Assembly: GCA_015494005.1 (NCBI GenBank)
Contig: WGCB01000469.1
Coordinates: 1 to 7,136, forward strand
Reading direction: 5' to 3'
DNA from: Caldilineaceae bacterium
GTDB taxonomy: Bacteria > Chloroflexota > Anaerolineae > Caldilineales > Caldilineaceae
Length of the DNA: 7,136 bases
Shown here: one piece after another, positions 1 to 5,041 of the stretch
Layout of the letters: each line of letters starts with the position of its first letter
Numbering within the stretch: position 1 is the stretch's first letter
Position numbers and translations under genes: made by a program
The notes under the pieces: generated by a model
Seen by the model: the letters and a program-made list of their open reading frames with translations, nothing else
Told to the model about the DNA's origin: nothing
The model's database searches: none

Positions 1-930
1 GACGACGACTTCCAGACGCCGGGGTTCCACGACCGCCTCCACCTGGGTGGCCGCCTCCGTGATCACCTCCCCGTCCGCGTGGATGGGCACCGGCTGGGAG
101 GTGGTCACCCGTACTTCCCGGCAGCGCACCAGGCGGATGGCCGAGCTGTTGCGGTGGAGCCCCATCATCACCTGGGGCAGGAGGATGAGGATGCGCGGGG
201 TGCTCAGGGCCGCGGCGATGCCCATGTCCAGCAGGCCGTCGTCCATGACCGCGTCCGGGGTCACGTAGAAGCCGCCGCCGGTGCGCCGGCTGTTGCCCAG
301 GCTGACCATGAGGGAACGTTGGGCCACGTGCTGCTCCTGGCCTCGTTCGTCCACCCAGCGGATGTCGAAGAAGGGCTGGTCGTAGCGGCGCAGGGCCCGC
401 AGCACAGCCAGGACGTAGATGGCCACGCCCCGCAGCCAGGTGATCTTGTAGCTCTCCACCGTCACCTGGGCCTCGAAGCCCATGCCCAGGTTGTTGTCGA
501 AGTAGCGGACCAAAGGCCCCTGGTCGGTCTGGATGGTGGTGCGGCAGAGGTCCACCCGCCGGGTGCTCCGGGCCTGGATGGCTGCCACCACCTCCGCCAG
601 TGCCCGAGGGCAGCCGGCCATGTCCGCGAAGTCGTTGCCCGATCCGATGGGCAGGACCGCCAGGGTCCCCACCGTCTCCCCCGGCGGGGTGGCCTGGGCC
701 ATGCCGTTGACCACCTCGCTCACCGTGCCGTCCCCTCCTGCGGCGATGAACAGGGTGTGGCCCGCCTCCTTGGCCTCCCGGGCCAGCTGAATGGCGTGGC
801 CTGGGCCGGTGGTCTCCGACCAGTCCAGCTCCATGTCTGCCCCTTCCAGGAGTTGGCGAATCTTGGGGGCGAGTTTGGCGCCTTTCCCCCGGCCGGCGTA
901 GGGGTTGAGGATCACTTTGGCGGTGAGCAT
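1..930 (-). CDS. Diacylglycerol kinase family lipid kinase (DagK/YegS-like), C-terminus cut by window edge
   Basis: ATP-dependent lipid kinase of the DAGK catalytic family, expected to phosphorylate diacylglycerol or a related lipid at the cytoplasmic face of the membrane, returning it to phospholipid synthesis. 310 codons are visible with no stop before the edge; family members are usually about 290-330 residues, so little is missing. Visible motifs are the N-terminal NPYAGRGKG (residues 9-17), the nucleotide-binding GGDGTVSEVVNG (65-76), LPIGSGNDFA (93-102), GMGFEA (149-154), a GGG turn (218-220), DDGLLD (230-235) and HADGE (284-288), whose Glu matches the family's conserved C-terminal acidic residue. 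There is no signal peptide. The ATG at 930 begins directly before the conserved strand; its Shine-Dalgarno is poor (only GAGATGG upstream). It lies 44 bp after the glucan hydrolase stop on the same strand, so it is probably the second gene of that operon. Lipid specificity (DAG, sphingoid or undecaprenol type) cannot be read from sequence. Confidence 0.93.
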   Translation of the reverse strand, partial: MLTAKVILNPYAGRGKGAKLAPKIRQLLEGADMELDWSETTGPGHAIQLAREAKEAGHTLFIAAGGDGTVSEVVNGMAQATPPGETVGTLAVLPIGSGNDFADMAGCPRALAEVVAAIQARSTRRVDLCRTTIQTDQGPLVRYFDNNLGMGFEAQVTVESYKITWLRGVAIYVLAVLRALRRYDQPFFDIRWVDERGQEQHVAQRSLMVSLGNSRRTGGGFYVTPDAVMDDGLLDMGIAAALSTPRILILLPQVMMGLHRNSSAIRLVRCREVRVTTSQPVPIHADGEVITEAATQVEAVVEPRRLEVVV

Positions 931-974
931 GGAACCATCTCGGCAGGTGTGGAGTAGGGTGGATGGGATAGGAA

Positions 975-2429
975 TCAGCGGGAGACCAGCACCAGGGCGT
1001 CCCGGGGAGGGACGTACAGCCCCCGCAGTGTCTGCTCCTGGACCACTTGCTCGCCCTGGTTCCAGACGCCGGTGAAGGCCATCCTGTCCGGGGCCAGGCC
1101 CGCCACGGAGACATCGACCCGGGCCGGGCTCGTCCCCGCGTTGAGGACCACCACGGCCTTCTCCCCGTCCAGGGCTCGGCCGTAGGCGCAGATGTCTCCC
1201 TCTGCGTGGAGGCTGTGGAAGCCCCCGGTGCGCAGGACCGGATGGGCGTGGCGCAGGGCTGTGGCCCGCCGGTAGAAGTCCAGGAGCTCGTGGTTCCACT
1301 GGCTCTCGTCCCAGGGGAAGGCGGCTCGGCAGTCGGGATCGCTGGCCCCGGTCATGCCGATCTCGTCCCCGTAGTAGATGCAGGGGGCGCCGGGCATGGT
1401 CATCAGGCAGAGGACGGCCAGGCGCAGGGCGGACTCGTCCCCCTGCACCATCCAGAGGACCCGGGCCGTGTCGTGGCTGTCCAGCAGGTTGAGCTGGGCC
1501 AGGTTGGCCTCCCAGGGGTAGGCGCCCAGCATCTGGGTGAGCTGGGCCATGAACTCCTGTGCGTTCAAAGGCCGGAGCTCGTAGCCGCCTGGCCGATAGT
1601 CCGTGCGCAGGGTCTCCCGGCCAAAGAAGCCCAGCACCGCCCGGCTGAGGACGTAGTTCATCACCGCGTCGAAGCGGTCCCCTTGGAGCCACTCCGGGGC
1701 GGTGTGCCAGATCTCCCCGGTGATGTAGGCATCGGGGTTAGCCTCCTTGACCACCCGGCGGAACTCCTGCCAGAAGGCCACGTCGTGGATCTCCTCGGGC
1801 ACGTCCAGCCGCCAGCCGTCCGCGCCGAACTCGATCCAGTGCCGGGCCACCTCCAGGAGATGGTCCCGCACCCCGGGGTTCTTGATGTTGAACTTGGGCA
1901 GGGCGGGCAGATCCCACCAGGCCGCGTAGTTGGGCCGCTCGTTCTCGTCTGGGTAGGGGTTCAGGGGCCAGTCGTGGACGATGAACCAGTCCACGTAGGG
2001 GGAGTTGTGGCCGCACTCCGCGATGTGATGGAAGGCCCAGAAGCCTCGGCTGGCGTGGTTGAAGACCCCGTCCAGGATGACCCGGATGCCCCGGGCGTGG
2101 GCCTGGTCCAGGAGCTCCCGCAGGGCCTGGTCGCCTCCCAGGAGCGGATCCACCCGCATGTAGTCGTAGGTGTGGTAGCGGTGGTTGGACGCGGAGGCGA
2201 AGATGGGGTTGAGGTAGAGGGCGTTGACCCCCAGGGCCTGGAGGTAGTCCAGCTTGTCGGTGATGCCAGGGAGATTGCCTCCCTGGAAACCTTGCTCCTC
2301 TGGCGGGGTGCCCCAGGGCTTGAAATGGATGCCTCGGGGAAGCTTGGCTCGGGGGCTGCGGGCGAAACGGTCTGGGAAGATCTGGTAGAAGACCGCGTGT
2401 TTGACCCACTCCGGTACGTGCAGTGCCAT
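975..2429 (-). CDS. GH13 alpha-glucan hydrolase, neopullulanase/cyclomaltodextrinase-like, without N-terminal CBM34 domain
   Basis: Retaining alpha-glucan hydrolase of glycoside hydrolase family 13, 484 residues. The (beta/alpha)8 barrel starts almost at residue 1 (HAVFYQIFPDRF, 11-22). The four family motifs are present: DGVFNH (120-125), GWRLDV with nucleophile Asp209, TGEIWH with acid/base Glu239, and LLDSHD with Asp320. Also seen are SNHRYHTYDY (81-90), typical of the neopullulanase/cyclomaltodextrinase group, and PGAPCIYYGDEIGMTG (346-361). The last ~90 residues fit the C-terminal beta-sandwich. Related enzymes carry a ~120-residue N-terminal domain used for dimerisation and for shaping the small-substrate pocket; it is absent here, and the strong promoter just upstream leaves no room for it. 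There is no signal peptide, so it probably acts in the cytoplasm on imported maltodextrins or cyclodextrins, or on glycogen. ATG at 2429 has GGAG about 11 nt upstream. The lipid kinase follows on the same strand. Exact specificity (pullulan, cyclodextrin, starch) is inference. Confidence 0.93.
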   Translation of the reverse strand: MALHVPEWVKHAVFYQIFPDRFARSPRAKLPRGIHFKPWGTPPEEQGFQGGNLPGITDKLDYLQALGVNALYLNPIFASASNHRYHTYDYMRVDPLLGGDQALRELLDQAHARGIRVILDGVFNHASRGFWAFHHIAECGHNSPYVDWFIVHDWPLNPYPDENERPNYAAWWDLPALPKFNIKNPGVRDHLLEVARHWIEFGADGWRLDVPEEIHDVAFWQEFRRVVKEANPDAYITGEIWHTAPEWLQGDRFDAVMNYVLSRAVLGFFGRETLRTDYRPGGYELRPLNAQEFMAQLTQMLGAYPWEANLAQLNLLDSHDTARVLWMVQGDESALRLAVLCLMTMPGAPCIYYGDEIGMTGASDPDCRAAFPWDESQWNHELLDFYRRATALRHAHPVLRTGGFHSLHAEGDICAYGRALDGEKAVVVLNAGTSPARVDVSVAGLAPDRMAFTGVWNQGEQVVQEQTLRGLYVPPRDALVLVSR

Positions 2430-2514
2430 CGGCAGAAGATCTCCGTCTGTGGTTGGTCTGGGGAGGGGGCGGCCGGGTGTGGCGTGGGCCGTCCAGGTGC
2501 TTCAGGTGGATGGG

Positions 2515-2543
2515 ATTTTGTCACAGGAGAGGGGAGATGTCAA
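2515..2543 (-). promoter_or_regulatory. Promoter for the GH13-lipid kinase operon
   Basis: On the minus strand a perfect -35 TTGACA (2538-2543) is followed by a 17-bp spacer and a CAAAAT -10 (2515-2520, 4 of 6 consensus), preceded by TGA, giving an extended -10 (TGn). Transcription would start near 2508, leaving a leader of about 80 nt before the ATG at 2429. The -35 lies just after the stop of the small membrane protein gene, so the GH13 operon can be transcribed independently of it. No operator-like dyad is seen here. Confidence 0.6.
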
Positions 2544-2558
2544 TCCAGGAAAACCAGC

Positions 2559-2789
2559 TCATCTCAGGAGCAGGCTGCCCACCATCTGCCCGATGATGAG
2601 CAGGAGCAGGGCCCAGGCCAGCAGCTCCGGTACCCGGGAACGGGCCGGTTTGGGGGGCTTCATGCCCTGCTGCTCCAGGGCGGCGATGACCCGGCGGTTG
2701 GCCCACAGCTCCAGGCGCAGGCGGATGAACTGGATCAGCAGGAAAAGCAGGGCCAGGGCCAGCAGGGCGACCAGAAAGCGGCTTTCCAT
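2559..2789 (-). CDS. Small two-helix membrane protein, unknown function
   Basis: 76-residue protein that I do not recognise. It has two hydrophobic segments: residues about 5-23 (rich in Leu, Ala and Phe) and about 55-74 (LLAWALLLLIIGQMVGSLLL). They are joined by a strongly basic, Arg-rich loop of about 30 residues (RLRLELWANRRV, KPPKPARSR), so by the positive-inside rule the loop is probably cytoplasmic and both ends face outward. The start is fixed by an excellent Shine-Dalgarno: AAGGAG lies 8 nt before the ATG at 2789. The open frame continues upstream but without family-like sequence or ribosome site, and across the promoter, so the long version is an artefact. It has its own strong promoter lying on a nested dyad and is followed by the GH13 operon on the same strand. 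Possible roles include a small accessory or scaffold membrane subunit or an envelope stress protein; none can be favoured from sequence. Confidence 0.8.
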   Translation of the reverse strand: MESRFLVALLALALLFLLIQFIRLRLELWANRRVIAALEQQGMKPPKPARSRVPELLAWALLLLIIGQMVGSLLLR

Positions 2790-2805
2790 GACGGGCGCTC
2801 CTTGA

Positions 2806-2855
2806 CTTTGTGTCGAAAATACACTTTCTGGGCTAAGTGTATCATGCACACAAAG
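2806..2855. promoter_or_regulatory. 50-bp nested inverted repeat, probable double operator
   Basis: The sequence reads CTTTGTGT-N5-ATACACTT-N8-AAGTGTAT-N5-ACACAAAG. Outer arms (2806-2813 with 2848-2855) and inner arms (2819-2826 with 2835-2842) are both perfect 8-bp inverted repeats about a single centre at 2830/2831, with equal 5-bp gaps. Each half is also a short dyad, GTGT-N7-ACAC, at 2810-2824 and 2837-2851, with centres 27 bp apart. It spans the promoter spacer, the -10, the predicted start site and the early leader of the small membrane protein gene, the classical position for repression. It is better explained as two facing binding sites for a dimeric regulator than as an RNA hairpin, because the predicted transcript starts in its middle. 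The regulator is not encoded in the window and its family cannot be named. Confidence 0.75.
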
Positions 2856-2864
2856 CGGTGTCAA
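2836..2864 (-). promoter_or_regulatory. Strong promoter of the small membrane protein gene
   Basis: Minus strand: perfect -35 TTGACA (2859-2864), a 17-bp spacer, then -10 TACACT (2836-2841), preceded by TGA, making an extended -10 (TGnTACACT). Predicted start of transcription is near 2829, leaving a leader of about 40 nt before the ATG at 2789. The -10 box is itself part of an AAGTGTAT dyad arm, so a protein bound to the dyad would directly block polymerase. Confidence 0.75.
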
Positions 2865-2912
2865 CCCCTGGCTTGCTGACAATCTCTGCTGCGGGGCGGA
2901 TCGGTCGTCTAC

Positions 2913-2948
2913 CCGGCAGGTGGGCCAGGCCAGCCCGCTCCCTGCCGG
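2913..2948. repeat. Hairpin-forming inverted repeat in the divergent intergenic region
   Basis: Perfect 8-bp arms CCGGCAGG (2913-2920) and CCTGCCGG (2941-2948). Inside them TGGGC (2921-2925) can pair with GCCCG (2933-2937), allowing one T-G pair and a 3-base bulge. No T-run follows on either strand, so it is not a normal intrinsic terminator. It is flanked by a direct repeat CGGATCGG (2897-2904 and 2946-2953) and a short palindrome ATCGG-CC-CCGAT (2949-2960). It sits between the two divergent promoters and could be a regulator site for either side; function unknown. Confidence 0.5.
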
Positions 2949-2972
2949 ATCGGCCCCGATGCGGGAGCATCC

Positions 2973-2996
2973 CTGGCCGTCTGGCCGTCTGGCCGC
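2973..2996. repeat. Three tandem copies of an 8-bp unit
   Basis: CTGGCCGT, CTGGCCGT, CTGGCCGC follow each other without spacers, ending 6 bp before the -35 box of the hydratase/lyase operon. This may be simple slippage-type repetition. Its position immediately upstream of a promoter means that copy-number change could alter upstream contacts, but nothing here proves a role. Confidence 0.6.
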
Positions 2997-3002
2997 CCTG
3001 GC

Positions 3003-3031
3003 TTGAGCCCGGGGCTTCCCTGGCCTATAAT
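3003..3031 (+). promoter_or_regulatory. Promoter of the MaoC-like/CitE-like operon
   Basis: TTGAGC (3003-3008, first four bases match the -35 consensus), an exact 17-bp spacer, and a perfect TATAAT -10 (3026-3031). Transcription would start near 3038, giving a leader of about 43 nt before the ATG at 3081. It is divergent from the promoter of the small membrane protein; the two -35 boxes are about 140 bp apart. Confidence 0.75.
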
Positions 3032-3080
3032 GGGGCCACTCAATCCATGCGAACGCCCGAACAGCCCAGAGGAGGCGGCT

Positions 3081-3542
3081 ATGCCCGGCAAGTACTACGA
3101 GGAGCTGGAGGTGGGCGCCGTGATCCACCACCGCCTGGGCCGCACCATCACCGAGATGGACAACGTGCTCTTCTCCAGCCTGACCATGAACACCCAGCCG
3201 CTGCACCTGAACCAGGACTTCGCGGAGCGGGAGAGCCCCTTCGGCCAGCGCATCGTGAACGGCATCTTCACCCTGGGGCTGGCCGTGGGCCTCACCGTGC
3301 CCGAGCTGACGGAAGGGACCATCGTGGCCAACCTGGGCTACGAGCAGGTGGTCCATCCTCGGCCCATGTTCCACGGGGACACCCTCTACGTGGAGACGGA
3401 GGTGCTCTCCAAGCGGGAATCTCGCTCCAAGCCGGACCGGGGCATCGTGCGCTTCCGTCACGTGGGGCGCAACCAGCGGGGCGAGGTGGTGCTGGAGTTC
3501 GAGCGCACGGTGCTGGTCTGGAAGCGCCCGGAGAACCGGTGA
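3081..3542 (+). CDS. MaoC-like hot-dog fold enoyl-CoA hydratase
   Basis: 153-residue single hot-dog-fold protein of the MaoC/(R)-specific hydratase superfamily, expected to add water across the double bond of an enoyl-CoA in the cytoplasm. The signature segment is residues 34-46: LTMNTQPLHLNQD. Aligned by eye with the classical hydratase motif G-D-x-N-P-L-H, the His is kept (His42) but the Asp position is Asn37. From memory, this MNTQPLH form recurs in MaoC-like proteins linked to CitE-like lyases, so it is more likely a subfamily trait than a dead enzyme. GQRIVNGIFTLGLAVGL (55-71) forms the central helix region, and HPRPMFHGDTLYVETEV (92-108) the typical strand. The start is set by AGAGGAGG 5 nt before ATG 3081. 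The next gene begins 11 bp after the stop. The pair suggests hydration of itaconyl-CoA, mesaconyl-CoA or a similar acid thioester to a substrate for the lyase; substrate not determinable. Confidence 0.88.
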   Translation: MPGKYYEELEVGAVIHHRLGRTITEMDNVLFSSLTMNTQPLHLNQDFAERESPFGQRIVNGIFTLGLAVGLTVPELTEGTIVANLGYEQVVHPRPMFHGDTLYVETEVLSKRESRSKPDRGIVRFRHVGRNQRGEVVLEFERTVLVWKRPENR

Positions 3543-3547
3543 GGAGG
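3541..3547 (+). promoter_or_regulatory. Shine-Dalgarno of the lyase gene overlapping the hydratase stop codon
   Basis: GAGGAGG shares its first two bases with the TGA stop of the hydratase gene (3540-3542) and lies 6 nt before the ATG at 3554. Ribosomes finishing the first gene arrive exactly at the next binding site, so translation of the two enzymes is likely coupled and near equimolar. Confidence 0.7.
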
Positions 3548-3553
3548 CCGGCC

Positions 3554-4447
3554 ATGCAGCCCTCGGAAGAACGTTTCGTCCTGCGTCGTTCCCTGCTCTT
3601 CATGCCCGGGGACAGCCTGCGCAAGATCCGCAAAGCCACCACCCTGGAGACGGACTGCGTGATCATGGACCTGGAGGACGGGGTGGCGGTGAGCCAGAAG
3701 GCCGCGGCCCGGCAGACCGTGGCGGAGGCCCTGGCCACGCTGGATTTCGGCCATCGGGAGCGGCTGGTGCGCATCAACCCGCCGGACACCCCCTGGATGG
3801 AGGAAGACCTGGCCGTCACCCTGCCCGCCCGGCCCGACGGCTACGTCCTGCCCAAGGTCCAGTCCCCGGAGGAGATCCGGGCAGTGGGTCGGCGCCTGGC
3901 CCAGGCCGAGGAGCGGCACGGCTGGCCTCCAGGCTCCTTGGCCCTGCTGGTCGTGGTGGAGACGGCCCGGGGCATCCTGGCCCTGCCGGAGATCGTTCGG
4001 GCGGATCTGCGGCTCCAGGCCCTCATGTTCGGGGCAGAGGACCTGGCCGGTGACATGGGCGCTCGCCGCACTCGGGAGGGCTGGGAGGTCTTCCACGCCC
4101 GCAGCCAGGTGGTCCTGGCGGCCGCGGCCCACGGCCTCCAGGCCATCGACATGGTCTTCGTGGACCTGGCCGACCTGGCCGGGCTGGAGGCGGAGTGCGC
4201 CTTTGGTCGTCAGCTGGGCTACACCGGGAAAATGGCCATCCACCCCCGGCAGCTGCCGGTGATCAACCGGCTTTTCTCCCCCTCAGCCGAGGAGATCCAG
4301 CGGGCCCAGGCCCTGCTCCAGGCCTTCCGGGCCCAGGAGGCCAGCGGCAGCGGTGTCTTCGAATGGGAGGGAAAGATGGTGGACCGGCCCATGGTGCGGG
4401 CCGCCCAGCGGGTCCTTGCCCAGGCCCAGGCCGCGGGGCTGATCTGA
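3554..4447 (+). CDS. CitE-like CoA ester lyase (HpcH/HpaI superfamily; citramalyl-/malyl-CoA lyase type)
   Basis: 297-residue TIM-barrel lyase of the CitE/malyl-CoA lyase branch, which cleaves 3-hydroxyacyl-CoA thioesters (for example citramalyl-CoA to pyruvate and acetyl-CoA) with Mg2+. Recognisable are RRSLLFMPGDS (11-21), DLEDGV (39-44), the CoA/substrate arginine in VRINPP (Arg73), the VVVETARGIL strand with Mg ligand Glu136, GAEDLAGDMG with second ligand Asp163, GYTGKMAIHPRQ (222-233) and the C-terminal VDRPM (276-280), part of the lid segment in related lyases. Length is normal for stand-alone CitE-like enzymes, and there are no citrate lyase alpha or acyl-carrier genes nearby, so a CoA-dependent lyase is more likely than a citrate lyase subunit. 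The open frame extends far upstream only as an overlap of the hydratase gene; ATG 3554 has the GAGGAGG site. Co-transcribed with the hydratase and followed by a terminator. Citramalyl, malyl, methylmalyl and related acyl groups all remain possible. Confidence 0.92.
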   Translation: MQPSEERFVLRRSLLFMPGDSLRKIRKATTLETDCVIMDLEDGVAVSQKAAARQTVAEALATLDFGHRERLVRINPPDTPWMEEDLAVTLPARPDGYVLPKVQSPEEIRAVGRRLAQAEERHGWPPGSLALLVVVETARGILALPEIVRADLRLQALMFGAEDLAGDMGARRTREGWEVFHARSQVVLAAAAHGLQAIDMVFVDLADLAGLEAECAFGRQLGYTGKMAIHPRQLPVINRLFSPSAEEIQRAQALLQAFRAQEASGSGVFEWEGKMVDRPMVRAAQRVLAQAQAAGLI

Positions 4448-4471
4448 GCCCGTCTCTCCCCAGGACGCAAA

Positions 4472-4514
4472 AAGGCCGGTGACGGATCGCCCCGTCGCCG
4501 GCCTTCTCTTTTTT
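4472..4514. terminator. Bidirectional intrinsic terminator between convergent operons
   Basis: Stem AAGGCCGGTGACGG (4472-4485) pairs with CCGTCGCCGGCCTT (4492-4505) over 14 positions, with one T-G pair and a 6-base loop. On the plus strand it is followed by CTCTTTTTT (4506-4514), ending the lyase operon 24 bp after its stop codon. On the minus strand the A-run before the stem (4469-4473) gives a short T-tract, so it can also end the 153-residue protein gene coming from the right (stop at 4534). Confidence 0.9.
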
Positions 4515-4533
4515 GAGGGAGTTTTCGCCTCGC

Positions 4534-4995
4534 TCACTCCCGCACAGGACGGATGCCCAGGTAGTTCTGGCGGCTGCTCAGCACCCGCAGGATGGTCTCC
4601 GGGGACTTCCAGGGCAGGAGCTGGTGCAGTTCCAAGGGGGTGAGGGGAGTGTTGTTGTTGGCCAGGAAGATGCGGAAGCAGGCAGCCAGGAGCGGCAGCC
4701 GCTCGTTCACGTAGTCAGGATCGTTGGCGCAGCGGGTGCGGAGGCACTCGAAGAGGGCGTCCGTGCGGTGCACCTCCCCGGTTTCCGGATCCACCCAGTC
4801 CACATCCTCGGTGTTGCGGTGGTCTGGGAAGCGCTCCCGGCACTCATCGCAGAGCTGGTCCCGAAGGTAGATGCGGAAATCCCGGCCACTCTTCTCCCAC
4901 CAGTCGTAGTCGATGTGGAATTTGGTGTCCAGGGTCGGCCGGTACCAGGAGACCTTGGGCTTCTTTGCGCTGGGTTTCTTTACGCTCACTGTCAT
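4534..4995 (-). CDS. Uncharacterised 153-residue protein, possible zinc/nucleic-acid binding, second gene of the pair
   Basis: I do not recognise a characterised family. The N-terminus is basic (KKPSAKKPK, residues 6-14). An aromatic acidic stretch follows (HIDYDWWEKSGRDFRIYL, 27-44), then two cysteine pairs, Cys49-x2-Cys52 and Cys84-x4-Cys89, which could together hold one metal ion; a further Cys106 lies in a helix. The C-terminal third (about 116-151: LTPLELHQLLPWKSPETILRVL then NYLGIRPV) looks like two helices and a wing, as in winged-helix domains. There is no signal peptide or membrane segment. ATG 4995 is preceded by AGGGAG about 11 nt away. It starts 46 bp after the stop of the 529-residue gene with no promoter or terminator between, so the two are almost certainly one operon and may act together. 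The metal site and DNA binding are inferences from residue pattern only. Confidence 0.82.
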   Translation of the reverse strand: MTVSVKKPSAKKPKVSWYRPTLDTKFHIDYDWWEKSGRDFRIYLRDQLCDECRERFPDHRNTEDVDWVDPETGEVHRTDALFECLRTRCANDPDYVNERLPLLAACFRIFLANNNTPLTPLELHQLLPWKSPETILRVLSSRQNYLGIRPVRE

Positions 4996-5041
4996 GGAAA
5001 ACTGTTCTCCCTAAATCTGAAAAAAACCGGCTGTCCTCTGG

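Noticed and set aside
79..957. Long plus-strand open frame of 292 codons at the left edge
   Set aside because: It is the antisense of the lipid kinase gene; its composition (repeats of His, Gly, Val) is typical of GC-rich antisense frames and no family motif is present.
2806..2855. NrdR box pair
   Set aside because: NrdR boxes have ACAC and GTGT facing with about 8 bp between them; here the order is GTGT-N7-ACAC, and the ACAC...GTGT spacing across the centre is 12 bp.
1047..2879. 610-codon plus-strand open frame
   Set aside because: Antisense of the GH13 enzyme, whose catalytic motifs are unmistakable on the other strand.
2790..3461. N-terminal extension of the small membrane protein frame, which would give a 300-residue protein
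   Set aside because: It crosses the promoter and runs antisense to the hydratase gene; AAGGAG and ATG 2789 set the true start.
2837..3553. N-terminal extension of the CitE-like frame, which would give a 536-residue fusion
   Set aside because: The extension overlaps the well-supported hydratase gene in another frame and has no lyase-like sequence; the ATG at 3554 has a strong ribosome site and gives the normal family length.
4517..4541. GGGAGT/ACTCCC stem overlapping the stop of the 153-residue gene as a second terminator
   Set aside because: No T-run follows on the minus strand and the neighbouring bidirectional terminator is far stronger.
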